From assembly GCA_030867875.1 (NCBI GenBank), contig JAOWCC010001501.1:25045036-25109035 (forward strand): 64,000 nt of DNA, written 5' to 3'. The stretch is from Actinernus sp. WN-2022. Its lineage: Eukaryota > Cnidaria > Anthozoa > Actiniaria > Actinernidae. The position numbers and the translations under genes are program-made. The stretch's first letter is position 1; each line of letters starts with the position of its first letter. Below, in pieces: positions 13,149-57,800 of the stretch. The notes beneath the pieces were generated by a model that saw only the letters and a list, made by a program, of their open reading frames with translations, ran no database searches and was not told the origin of the DNA.

Positions 13149-13392
13149 TTAAATGGAACGCGTCAGTTCTAGGAACCGACTGGACTAGTTCTCAGAACTG
13201 ACAGGTTCCAATTAAGAACTGGCCTATCAGACCACTGAATTTGTTCGCGTAAATGGGAAGCGCCCTAAGACACTTAAATAAAGCGATTGTTTGATAATCG
13301 ATTGATTGTTCTCCGTGTGAGGCTCTGAAACACTTAGCATTCGTTCATGGGATCAATGCATGAAGTTGAACTTTCTTGTTGTTCTGTTGCAG

Positions 13393-13596
13393 GTATTTAG
13401 CGTCATGAAGCGCTTACCAATGCTAAGTGTGTCGATAAAGCTGCGAGGGGCCTGGTGCGAAGGTGAAGGCGCCCAAAAGAAGGAGAAACCCATCAAGACA
13501 GATGTATCGGGTCGTCATGACAACTGGGTCTCAGTTCACGCTGACCAGGAGTATGCTGTCAAAGTGACGCTAAATCGTTTGACCTCACAACCAAGG
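13393..13596 (+). CDS. ASCC3: ASCC3 penultimate coding exon (Sec63-like domain)
   Basis: This 204-nt, 68-codon, phase 0-0 exon begins after a pyrimidine-rich TTCTGTTGCAG acceptor and ends before GTAAGATCG. The peptide runs VFSVMKRLPMLSVSI..., then HDNWVSVHADQEYAVKVTL. From memory it matches the C-terminal Sec63/FN3-like part of ASCC3 (human WIKLHADQEYVLQVSL). ASCC3 is the 3'-5' DNA helicase of the activating signal cointegrator complex, acting in alkylation repair and in splitting collided ribosomes. No earlier ASCC3 exon was found between 1 and 13392, so the preceding intron exceeds 13.3 kb and consists mostly of satellites. SNRNP200 has a related domain, but the residues fit ASCC3 better. 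Confidence 0.87.
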
Positions 13597-15250
13597 GTAA
13601 GATCGATCACAATAGTGAGACCTGCGACTTAACGTGACCGCTGGATTAGAAAGGACTTAGCGAAATCGGATCCCTAGACAACACGTTTTGTGCTAATCAG
13701 AGCATTCTTAGCTTAAGCGTTCTAGCAGAGGGGAGGGGGTCGGGTCGGGGTGGTTTACGTACGTTGAGATGTTAATAATTATCGAATTTTGTTTTGCTTA
13801 AAGTGCTTCTAACCCTTCTTGACATTTTTTTACTTATAAACCTTTGAAAGGTTTTGAGTACTTCTGCGAAGAAATTTTTGGTTTACAAAGAATACTCTAT
13901 GTTCTACGCTTGTTTGAAATGCTGAAAAATTGACCTTTCCTGACCCATGACCGCGTTAGAAAAAGCCTGGGTCGATTCCCGGGTAGACGTCTGTACCACC
14001 GCTAAATGTAATAACGCCAGCAAATGTAATACTAACCGTAAATGTAATAACGATCAACCGTAAATGTAATAACTTTTTAACCGTAAATGTAATAAAAAAG
14101 CTAACCGTAAATGTAATAAAAATCAACAGGAAATGTAATAACACTTTGGACTCAGAAAAGTACACAACGTTCCCAAATATAAGACAAATATCCGAAGTCA
14201 ATCAAATTTGTGACGTAATCAACCACGTGACTTTATAAGGAATCGCTTATAATTCGCTTAGCGGGATAAACAACAAACCAATCAAACTTGTATACAGCAT
14301 TCCCCAACATAAGGCAAACAAAACGACAATCAAGTAGTGTCGTCATCAATCACGTTACTTCATAAGGAATCGCTTATAACTTGCTTTGGGATGGACAATA
14401 AAACAACCAAATTTGTTAGCAACGTTCTTCAACTCAAGACGAGCATCAAATAGCTTGAGTCAAATATCACGTTTTGCAGAGCGTGTATGTTGCTGTTTAA
14501 AGCGTCTTGTTTTTATTTTCAAGGCTCGCTTTACGTCTAGCATTTTCTAAATAATCGCTTAAAAACTCACTTGAGCATAGCGTTCCTAAACAGAAGGCAA
14601 GCATTTGACGTGCGTCGAATTGTGTGACGCCATAATCGACGTTTTGTTGGGCGAGTGTGATGCTGTACAGCTCGGTGTCCATAGCACGATTTCACAGCAT
14701 AACAGTGCAGTTTAACTAATCGTACTTTTATTATGTGGATTATACAAACTATGAACGCTACCAAGTAATTACATGCCTCTTTATTAACAGTACTGAATAT
14801 ATAAGGTAAGTCACAAAATGCGAGAGCCTTATGTCCCCTTGAGACGTAAAGGATAGGGCAGATTTCGTATGATGTCCGTAGCCTGCCGTAACCATGTTGT
14901 GCCGTATTTCTGTAATTTGATTGGAGCAGCAGGGTAAAAACAATGGGAAACCATTTCAATGTCACGGCATGCCGTACAGTAACCGTGATGTAGTCAGTGC
15001 TGTAATTTTATCCCATGCACTCATACGAAATCTGCTCTAAGTAATAAAGTACAACACAAAAGACACTATCCTGGACAATAGCCTATCTACTTATAGCTTA
15101 TTAATCTGATTCATGATGAGTCTGATTCTGTGATTATTTTGTCCTTGAAACAATTATGCAAGCCTTGAAATAACGTATATATTCTGAACAAGAAATGCAG
15201 TTTTGTAATACAAAACCATCACTCTACTGGCAACAATTGATCCTCTTTCG

Positions 15251-16573
15251 TTAAACATAGCAAGTGATATAAACAAACCACGGCCTATAACAACCTGCCC
15301 ACTCAAATTTACCGTTCTTTCTTTTCCATTTTATGTGCGGTACGCACATCCAAGCTTGCTTTCCAGTAAACAGAAAGCATACCCACGCATTAAGCCATAT
15401 TTTGCTGTCGATGTTCTTCAGCTCTTCGATGATGCCACTCCCTCGACCAAAGCGTTTAAGCAGGCTGAGCATGTTGTGAAACCCTGGAGTCATATCACAA
15501 CGTATATGGACTTGGGGAAGCTGTCGTTGGTAGGGCATCACGACAGCACTCTTCTGAACCGCCTGCAGACATTGTACAGGTGACCCGTATGTGTTAACCA
15601 GACACCTACTGGTGAGTCCAGAAAGAGTGTAGTCTACAATCATTTCAAGAATCTCATCCGGAAGAGCCGCTAAGCTCGGGTGCATCGGCACCGAGTAATG
15701 ATCGTCACGTGATTTGCAGTGCTCTGCAACAGTAGATATCGCATCAGTTGACACAAAGGGGGTGTTCTCACCGGTTTCACTTTCCTGCTCGATACTATCT
15801 TCATCAGCTTGGTCATGTACCTCTGTGTCGTCGTGATTTGCAGTGCTGTGCGACAATAGATACCGCATCAGATGACAGAGATGGGTTGTTGTTACCGATC
15901 TCACCTTCCTGATCAATGTATGTATCAGCCTCATGGTCATTTGGCATCACGGATGCTGCATCTCCTTCTGGCATTCCGTTAGCACTACTTGTGCTATCGG
16001 CATGAAGTTGGTCATTTGCAGCTAGACTGACATAGTGAATGCCATGCTGCTCAGCAAAATGTCCCAGGGCAAAACTCGCCACTGGTGCTGATTGCTGTGG
16101 CAGGATATGGACTTAGTCCATCAGGGCCTAGAGAAGAGACGATTACAAGTTCTATTTGATACAGGTCCGCGGCCGCCGGCTTGCAAAGTCAGTCAGTCGC
16201 TGTTGTGCCGTATGTTACCATATTGACAAGATACTGGTTCCACAGCACTACGACGTACAGTTCCAACGGAAAGCCGTCCACATCATTGGGATTACCCTCC
16301 AAATATCTGCAGATCTCTTCGCGCAAGGTCGGCCTTGGAGATCGGAAGATACCAATACTACTGGGATGGAATAGCAGCGAACTGGCAGTTACCATCGCCA
16401 TCAGGGTTGTAGATAACATGGTATCCCTGTGTTGAAAACTCCTCATATACGTCAGAAGACTTCAACGGAATAAAGATTTTTTCTGGAGTCTCACTGGTGA
16501 TGTCTTCTACTAATATCCAGGAAGTAGTTTCTGCGCCTATAACTGGATGTCTATATACATACATTATATTCAA
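15251..16573 (-). pseudogene. Broken OTU cysteine-protease gene of a transposon
   Basis: Read on -, three frames join into one family. 16573-16358 gives NPDGDGNCQFAAI, the OTU motif with its catalytic Asp and Cys. 16440-16189 gives IFRSPRPTLREEICRYLEG and NPNDVDGFPLELY. 16082-15813 gives ALGHFAEQHGIHYVSLAAN, with the likely catalytic His. 15940-15251 continues with an acidic linker and LAALPDEILEMIVDYTL, which resembles an F-box start. Frameshifts and a gap near 16090-16188 break it. OTU proteins are known cargo of several eukaryotic transposons; the role here (perhaps deubiquitination during transposition) is inference. No transposase or Rep/helicase motif is seen. Confidence 0.7.
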
Positions 16574-16599
16574 ATATATAATGGTTAATGGAGCAAGCT

Positions 16600-17245
16600 C
16601 TCCAATGTGTCCAGTGCCAAGCTTTTAGGCCTTGAAATTGATGAGGAACTTTCCTTTTTACCGCATATCGATAAACTGTGTAAGAAACTCTCGCAACGTA
16701 TAGGTATCTTAAGGAAAATTAGAAGCTGTTTTACCTTACAAACAGAGAATCTTATTAGATAATAGTATGATAAGACCTATAATGAATTATGTAAATGTTA
16801 TCTGGATAAGTTGTGATAAACTAAGTTTAGTGTTGAAGCTACAAAAGCGAGCCGCGAGGGTGATCCTCAATGCTGACCATCAAGCACCTTCTGTTGCGCT
16901 TTTTAACCAGCTGAAGTGGCTACCTTTTTATGAGGATGCTAATCGCATTTAAAAGGCTGCAGGGTGAGGTGCCTTTATATCTGACAAATCTACTCAAATT
17001 GAACAGTGATTTACATGAGCGACATACAAGATACTCTAATTTTAACTTAGTATGCCCTAGATTTAATAGACAGACTGAGGGAGGAAGGACTTTTAATGTT
17101 ACAACATGCCAGCTTTGGAACCGTCTACCATTATCGTTAAGACAGAAAGAATCTATCAGTTCCTTTAAGAGTTCTATATGGAGTTATGTTTTTAGGCAGC
17201 AACAATCTCTAAATCATTTTATTGTATAGTTGGCAGTCTGTCATT
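16600..17245 (+). pseudogene. LINE reverse-transcriptase C-terminal fragment
   Basis: Three frame-shifted segments give AKLLGLEIDEELSFLPHIDK and KKLSQRIGILRKIR, then MIRPIMNYVNVIW with KLQKRAARVIL, then FKRLQGEVPLYLTNLLKL and CQLWNRLPLSLRQKES. This order is the region after the RT catalytic core in CR1/L2/Jockey-type non-LTR elements. It is 5'-truncated and nested within the OTU transposon. Sequence after 17245 is AT-rich and may be the LINE 3' end. Confidence 0.8.
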
Positions 17246-17961
17246 TTCTATTTTATTATTAATATTTTAAGGTATTGTACAAAGTGTATATATATATAGT
17301 ATAATAATATTTTAATGAAGTTGTGTATTTATCTCGTTTTTATCTTATATATAGTTTTGTAATTTAGCTTTTTATATAACTAGTTTGTATTGTCAGTTAT
17401 CGAGGGCCACATCCAGACATCAATCATAAAAGTCCACAAAACTTAAATCATTACTACCTGCGGTGTAGGTGGATGGGTAAAATAATGGTTGTTTTATTGT
17501 TCATTCAAAAGCAAGTTATAAGCGATTACTTATGTAGTCACGTGATTGATGACGACACCCTACTTGATTGTCGTTTTATGTTTGCCTTATGTTGGGGAAT
17601 GCTGTATACAAGTTTGAATGGTTTGTTGTTTATCCCGCTAAGCGAATTATAAGCGATTCATTATAAAGTCACGTGGTTGATTACGTCACACATTTAAATG
17701 ACTTCGGATATTTCTCTTATATTTGGGAACGTTGTGTACTTTTCTGAGTCCAAAGTGTTATTACATTTCCTGTTGATTTTTATTACATTTACGGTTAGTA
17801 TTACATTTGCTGGCGTTATTACATTTAGCGGTGATACAGACTTCATCTAATTAATTCGAATATTTAGCATTTCGTCTAAAATTACTTTTTTTCTTTTCTA
17901 ACAACTTGCAAACTGTACAACATGTTGTTGTGAGAAAGGCGCCATGGAGGATAATGCATTA

Positions 17962-18180
17962 ATAGAGGTAATCGGCTAACTCTGTTGCCACCCAATTCAG
18001 ATCATGTGATGTAATTATAAACACATTACTCCGGAGAATTGACTCTTTGAAAATTAATTTTATTCAGATAGGCACGACTGCATTATGATTAGAATGAAAA
18101 AGGAATAATTCCCCAGAGTAGCATCTGTTTACATCACATGATCTGAATTGGGTGGCAACAGAGTTAGCCGATTACCTCTA
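17962..18180. mobile_element. TA-flanked MITE with ~50-bp inverted arms
   Basis: Arms at 17962-18013 and 18129-18180 are near-perfect inverses, containing GAGGTAATCGGCTAACTCTG and ATCACATGATCTGAATTGGG. TA at both outer edges suggests a Tc1/mariner-type duplication. It is a third layer in the nest. Confidence 0.8.
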
Positions 18181-18360
18181 TGGATGACCTCTACCCGGGA
18201 ATCGACCAAATTTCGTTTCGCAGAAGTACTCAAAACCTTTTAAAGGTTCACAGGTAGAAAAATATCAAGAAGGGTTAGAAGCACTTTAAAGACGATTCCT
18301 CCAATCAAGAACATTATACACTAATAAGGATTCGACAGTTTCTCAATTTTTATTTTTCAG

Positions 18361-18666
18361 GGGCACGAGGCCAAAGTTCACGCCCCGTTCTTTCCAAAGG
18401 CTAAGAGCGAGGGCTGGTGGTTAGTGGTGGGTGATACGAACTCCGGAGAGTTGGTTGCGCTCAAGAGAATCAGCTTGGTGCGTGCCACAACCAACGCAGC
18501 TCTGTCTTTTTACACTCCCGAAGAGGAAGGGAGAAAGATCTATACACTGTACCTGATGAGCGACTCGTATCTGGGACTCGACCAGCAATACGATATACAC
18601 CTGGAGGTTATACAGGCAGATATCGCCAGCCAGTTTCTAACAGAAGTTTCGTTAGAAGGAAAGTGA
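18361..18666 (+). CDS. ASCC3: ASCC3 terminal exon with stop codon
   Basis: Acceptor TTTTTATTTTTCAG precedes the exon; the TGA stop is at 18664-18666. It encodes 101 residues in phase 0. Segments such as FFPKAKSEGWWLVVGD, ELVALKRISLVRATTN, FYTPEEEGRKIYTLYLMSD and YLGLDQQYDIHLEV follow the conserved end of ASCC3 (human IYTLYFMSDCYLGLDQQYDI). The intron before it, 13597-18360, is almost entirely transposon. Convergent with HELLS, whose stop lies 2.2 kb away. No clear AATAAA was found just downstream. Confidence 0.9.
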   Translation, partial: GHEAKVHAPFFPKAKSEGWWLVVGDTNSGELVALKRISLVRATTNAALSFYTPEEEGRKIYTLYLMSDSYLGLDQQYDIHLEVIQADIASQFLTEVSLEGK

Positions 18667-18888
18667 AGAATTTTAAATTTGAATTCAGAGATTATATCAT
18701 GACATCGAAGAACGCGCCTCCGGAGTCGGAGTTTATGAGCCCAGCGCGCGCATGTCCTATTTCCCGCCGAAACAGAAAACAAGAGTAATCACCCCTGGAC
18801 GTACGCGTAAAATGTTTCACGAAAAACAAGAAAACTACTTCCTGTTAGTCTTAGCTTGTAATTCACTGTGAGTTTGTTATAAGTAGTA

Positions 18889-19018
18889 GCATGAAATTAG
18901 TGATTAAATTTCCCCGATCCGAGGGAGGATTTGTGGAAGTGTCGACGCGGCAGTTGGAGGGACTTTACAGATCCTCTCGAGGGGAAATTTAATCACTAAT
19001 TTCTAGAAATGTCATGCT
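18889..19018. mobile_element. Short palindromic MITE
   Basis: AGCATGAAATTAGTGATTAA near 18889 is inverted near 18978-19018 (TTAATCACTAATTTC, then CATGCT). The loop is about 65 bp. Non-coding. Confidence 0.65.
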
Positions 19019-19084
19019 ATTGTCACCGAGGAACGGACAAAGTTCTGCCTAAACTAAACTGAACTAGAGACGTCGCAGTTGAGT

Positions 19085-19345
19085 TGCTTTCGCTAGTGGA
19101 CTAATCCTGCATTCCGATTGGTTACCCTAGTTATCGATAGCCCATGGTAGAGAAAAACCGCACGCATTTTCACGAAATATATAATACAAATTTTTCAACT
19201 TGTTTCTTTCTATTAATTTCTACTATCCGGCTAGTTATACTAAAATAATTAGACCTCTCGCCCTCATGGGCTAGGAGTTAAATAGCCCATTTGGCTGCGC
19301 CTTGTGGGCTATGGACTCGTAGTCCAGGTCAATTGTTAAAGAGAC
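19085..19345. repeat. Dispersed repeat, copy A
   Basis: About 260 bp containing GACCTCTCGCCCTCATGGGC and AGCCCATGG with GAGAAAAACCGCACGCAT. An inverted copy lies at 53560-53840, beyond the other end of HELLS. Confidence 0.75.
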
Positions 19346-19573
19346 AAGTGATTCGAGTTATCGCATGAAATAAAGTGACTAACTATGAAATAGTGTGGTT
19401 GTCTAAATGGAGAGTGCAGTCATGACACAAGTTTTACACTTAATTAGCACAGTTCTTTGTTTTCTATTAGTGATTTAACAAAACCCGTGAGAGATTATAC
19501 ACTCATTTCATTGTTTTCCCTAAGTGGTGTTATTTGTCTATTAGAGATTGACTAATAGATTCATGGGTAAAAA

Positions 19574-20085
19574 AGTGCCTATAACCTTTTTGCAATTTTT
19601 ATACCTATTGAACCTGCGAAAAGTTGACTACTTCTGTGAAAAAAAGATTTGGTTTACAGTGAATACTTTCCGTTCTACGCTTGTTTGAAATCGTGTAAAT
19701 GTAACCTTTGCTGATTCATGACCGCATAAGTAAAGCCTGGGTTGATTCCTGTATGAACGTCATTGATGTCATCTCATTAATGTATTCTCTGGCACCTTTC
19801 TATTACAACAATATCGATGTATAGAAAATATACCCAGTTTGAGAGTTTTTATAAGGAAAAATGTCATTTTAGTCTAAATGTATTGCAAAGTCTAATTAAT
19901 TATACGATGCACATACAGGAATCGACCCAGGCGTTTACTTACGCGGTCATGGATCAGGCCACATTAACACGATTTCAAACAAGCGTAGAACAAAGTATTC
20001 ACTGTAAACCAATTTTTTTTCAGATGTAGTCAAAACGTTTCGAAGGTTCAATAGGTATAAAACTTGCAAAAAGGTTATAGGCACT
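19574..20085. mobile_element. Palindromic TTAA MITE, family copy
   Basis: Inverted ends AGTGCCTATAACCTTTTTGC; TTAA at 20086-20089 on the right, degraded to GTAAAA on the left. The body matches the 12763 and 49651 copies (CTACTTCTGTGAAAAAAAG and CCTGGGTTGATTCC). Confidence 0.75.
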
Positions 20086-20895
20086 TTAAGTAAAATCACT
20101 AACTGTTTCACGAATATAATACTGTGCTCTAAAAATGGAAATCGAATCGTGTCTCAATGAAGTGTCACCCCGTGACACGAGGTGAACAGACCAAGATAGT
20201 AATAGTATATTATTTATCATCTTTAGTATGAACTGTAACAACAGGCAACACATTTTATCTTGTAATCCAGATGAACATTTTCGTGTGCTAAGCTGGATGA
20301 AGATTACATATGGGTATTCCATTATTTATATGTCCACAGAAAGAACAATAATTAACGTCTCACTGCTTTTCTAGTAGCACACAATTATCTGTACAATTGC
20401 CACCATAGAGGATTAGAAAATATAAAACTGTCCATACATGCAAAGCACACATCTCCAACTTGAAGTCTTGCAGTCTCAATGATCAACAAAGCTCAACAAT
20501 TCTTATGACTATCTCACACAGAAAACACATGTTTCTTCGGGATGAGCACTATATCTTCAGGATATGAACTTTTTGCCACGGTTTGATTCGCATGTCAAAA
20601 TTAATCAAATTTCTCTTAAGCCACAAACCGAAAGCCTTAAGCATGAAAAATTAAGCACGACACTGCTCGGTTCTCTATAAGTAAAGAAGGAGACTTCTAA
20701 ATACTCCAGTAACATTCCTCATATTTTCCCCTTCGAATGTTGTGTTCGGGAACTGCAACGTTTTTAGCACTGGAAAAAAAAGACCGTGTGATTTCCTTTT
20801 GTTTCTTGGTAACCGTTGATGGGTGCACTAAGTTGCTAAGTAACAGTTGCTTAGAGGTTCTAAATTGCTAGGTAACCGAGACGGATATACACCAG

Positions 20896-54318
<33,423 letters not shown>

Positions 54319-54844
54319 GCTGTACAGTATTACTTCAAAATTAAAGTACGTCGCTTTTCGAATGATAAATACTTAGCTAAATAAGACTATACGTATGAAA
54401 CAACAATTCCCGTCTTTCTTTCCTTTCGACTGAACTCAACCACGTTAGGATTGTTGTGTCACAGCGTTCAAGACACTGATCACGTGGGACATTTTCCCGC
54501 CATTGCATTAGGCGTGAGCCCACGATGCTAAGTTCAGTGGCTGTATAAGCAAAGTAAAGTAAAAAGGAACGAGGGCGAAAGAGGATTTTTTTCAATAAAA
54601 AGCTGCTCTTGGAGACTTTTTCTCTTTGCTGCAATGAAGACGGCAGAATATTTTTATGAATTGTCAGTTGGATCAATTTTCTTTTTAAATTATCGCGTTA
54701 CGTGACGCTGTCACGGCATCCAGATCACGTGACTCCTTTCCCGCCAGAATCTACGATACACCGTCCAGCGGCTTTATGATAAATAGAAAGGTTGCTACTT
54801 CAATTTCAAAGTGCTAAAATATGACGCTGTAATTGTCGCGGAAA
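54319..54844. promoter_or_regulatory. Shared HELLS/TEX9 promoter region
   Basis: About 525 bp lie between the HELLS ATG and the proposed TEX9 ATG. Two modules are visible: CACGTG 54481-54486 with TTTTCCCGCC 54492-54501, and CACGTG 54726-54731 with TTTCCCGCC 54737-54745. CACGTG is the E-box of bHLH-Zip factors; TTTCCCGCC matches the E2F consensus. Start sites cannot be placed. Confidence 0.65.
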
Positions 54845-57800
54845 ATGGTAGAAAAATCTTTAAGATGTGCACCTTTTATGAGTGATAGCGATAGGAAAGA
54901 AAAGTATTTAAACCACATAACTTTTCTTGATTATTTTCTTTTAGTCTTCACGGCCGAATTCCAGCAATACAAGGCCGATTAGTGGAGCCAGCAATGGCGG
55001 GCGAAAAACAACAAACCGACCGCCAAGTGGAGGTACGGGTAGACCTCCCTCGGGAAAAATAAAAAACGTTACCCAGCAGCTCCTCAGTAAAGAAGAGGAA
55101 TATATGTAAGTAGAAAAGAACAATTCTCGCTAGGTATGTTAGCTCGTATGCAACAGTGGCAATAAGTTTTCAAGTATACTTGACTGTTGTTTGAGTTTGA
55201 CAGTTGATCGATGGTCGAACGGTGAGCACTATAACTTCAATATACTATAAGTATAACACGCGCCGAGACCAGAAATTTGTTCCCATTTCTGGTTTGGTGC
55301 ATGTTATATTAATCAGTGCTCACCTTGGCGGCCCAGGGTCGTCGTCTTGTCCCATGATCGTGTTATCGATGTGGGATAAATGACAATGATACTCTATTTA
55401 CATGTACCTTTTAACTTCTTCCATAATGTTGTTATTCTTATAAACACTGAAGTTGCCAAATGACCAATAATTGTCATCACATTTCGAGTTTCAAGCGACA
55501 AAGAACATTAATTTTGCTCTCATGTTTTATTGGCTAAATTTATTTAGAACATTGTGTGACTTTGGGACATTGTGAAACATTGTGCAGCTGGCGACTAACT
55601 CTGAAATTTTAGTCGCCAACACTCAAAAGTTAGACGCATTGGCGCCAAATAAAGCGCAATTTCGGACCCTGATGCATAGAAGTTGTATTCTCCAAAATGA
55701 CAGTCTTTTGGTTTACCTTCTGTTCAACTCTTTGTCGTCTGATTGTGTGTGAGCTCAATTGGTGAAATCCTGAGTGCTAATTATAACTCAACCCTCCACA
55801 CTCAGTTCAAGTTTCACTAGCCCGGGGTAGTTAAATACTGCTGACTTTTTAAGCCGAGGGCTCAAACTTTCCCCACAATGCCATTCGGGAGAATTCTACG
55901 TACTCGTCGACGGTAGGTATCGCTACAATGTACATGTACTTTTGTTGGGTTTCCAATGAAATGTGCTCTAATTTTGGAGAAAAATGCCACTGTCAGAGAG
56001 CTAGAGGACATCATTAAGTCTGAGGATGGTTGAAAAGTACTTGGTTTGCTTTTAGCAGGCTTTGTGAGGGGATTTCACAGGGTTTTTCTGTTGTGTTTGT
56101 GCTTTCAGACACAGGAAAAAATTCTTAAATTAAATCCTTGAAATCCTGCAGTTGGCAGTCTTTTACCCCTGCTCAACCTATCAGGATATGTTTTTGTCAC
56201 TTTAAAGCAATGACTTGAGTCCAAATCATGCTCTTGGTGGTAGGGGTAAAAGAGGGGGGACCCCTTGTGGAATTTTTATCCATTACCCAGCATGAAATTG
56301 GAGGTGGGTACAGGAGAATGTGGTGGAGAGAAATGCAGTGACAAGAATAGCAAGGTTCACAGTCGCTTGGTGACGGTGTTTTGTGCCAAAAAAACCTGGT
56401 GGTTGGAAAGATTAAAGAAGGTACTGTAACGACTGAGTGCTGATTTTGTGTTTGCTTTTGATTTCAAATGGGAAGGGTGTTTTTAGCTCCTTAAAATTCG
56501 TGGAAATCGAAGAAACAAAACGAACAGCAAAACAAATGAGCTTTTCTCCATAGTGAAAGAGTAGAGCGATCCCTGTTATAGCTCTGACTTTGAAGTCATT
56601 CATCCCTTTGCATAATATTGCAACATCGTCTTTCCAGCATGTCTAGATGTGATGCAATATTTTTTCTCATATCGGACTAATGCGTCCGATATTTACAGGC
56701 TCGGACGGTAAAGCTGGAGAGCATATGAAATCAGGGCAAAGTTATCTACATGTAGCTTCTTTTTGATGAATGACAAAACTATATCAATAATTCTACCTGG
56801 ACTGACAGACAACAATGTGAATTTGGCTAATGTAAATTCAACACAATTACCAGTTGTGAAGATTCGACAGATTCTCATCCTGCAGACTCACTAACAGACA
56901 ACAGAGTTAGCATAAATCCATGCTTCCTTGAGATGGGCCTTCCAAAGTATTGAAATAAACTCCAAAATGACTGTATAGGTCTAGGTTTTTTGCATAATTT
57001 GTTGATTAGTGATTCGATCTGGAACTCATGTTGTGGAGCAAACTGCCAATCAAAAAACCAATGTTGTGACTACAGCCATGGTACTGTACACTAGTGCAAA
57101 GTCATATGGAAGAGAACATCCTGTTTGACTGTATATATTTGCTATCTGTCACGTCTGACATTCTTATGACAATGGCCGATGCATTTTATCTGAAGTCCGA
57201 CACTACCGATGACCTCGAAAAAAATCAGATTTGATCGGTATTCTCTACTGTTTATTCCAATTAGCATAATGGAATCAGAAGTTCTGGTTTCTGATATTTG
57301 GAGATGTTCCCTTAGAAAATAAAGAATTTGAAGGAGAATTTAGAATGTGATCAGGAGTGACTAATATGCCCTTGTTGTACACAGCCCTATTGGTTACAGT
57401 CCAGTTAATGGCACAACTACAGTCTCACCATATATATTTCTTTCACACCGTAATGAAATCTGCTCTATTTTACATGTAGGCGCCTTAATGCTGAACTAGA
57501 GGAAAAAACTGCCAGTCTTATTAGAGAAGCTGAGGAAGTAATGGTAATTATTCTTACAATACAACATACACTCTACACAGAGTGGGTTTCTGTATGATTA
57601 CTGTATGGCATGCCATGACATTGAAATGGTCTCCCTATTGTTTTTGTCCTTCTGATCCAATCAAGTTACAAAGAGTTCTATATTATGGTACAGTAAGTTA
57701 CAGACAGTATGGTTACAGTAAGTCTACAGACATGCCATATTTTTATCCCACTCACACAAAATCTTTTCTATATGCTGTGTGCAATGATTGTGTGTATTAC

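Larger units (their letters stand above)
12122..13264. mobile_element. Foldback element hosting two TTAA elements
   Basis: Outer inverted arms at 12122-12170 and 13213-13264 share GGTCTGAT(G/A)GGCCAGTTCTTAA. The interval between them is filled by two back-to-back elements (12171-12758 and 12763-13148), each bounded by TTAA. The arms look like the ends of an older element into which the two TTAA elements jumped. Confidence 0.6.
13992..17838. mobile_element. 3.85-kb TIR transposon with iterated termini
   Basis: Ends are TGTACCACCGCTAAATG on the left and the inverse, CATTTAGCGGTGATACA, on the right. Inverted similarity extends about 250 bp. Each end carries direct copies of AAATGTAATA spaced irregularly (more on the left). 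Flanks GACGTC (13986-13991) and GACTTC (17839-17844) are a probable 6-bp target duplication with one change, agreeing with the intact MITE sequence. Inside lie a decayed OTU-domain gene on - and a LINE 3' fragment on +. Superfamily not determined. Confidence 0.8.
13802..18285. mobile_element. TTAA MITE split by a 3.8-kb transposon
   Basis: TTAA duplications lie at 13798-13801 and 18286-18289. Ends are AGTGCTTCTAACCCTTCTTG and its inverse. The left part (13802-13991) and right part (17845-18285) together rebuild the palindromic MITE seen at 12763 and 49651. The right part also holds a 219-bp MITE at 17962-18180. The whole sits in the last ASCC3 intron. Confidence 0.8.

Noticed and set aside
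15335..15583. 82-codon + frame
   Set aside because: Shadow of the OTU-family frame on the other strand.
20815..20880. Cluster of RFX X-box-like words (GTTGCTAAGTAAC) beyond the HELLS stop
   Set aside because: Half-sites are imperfect and lie downstream of both convergent genes; no promoter context.
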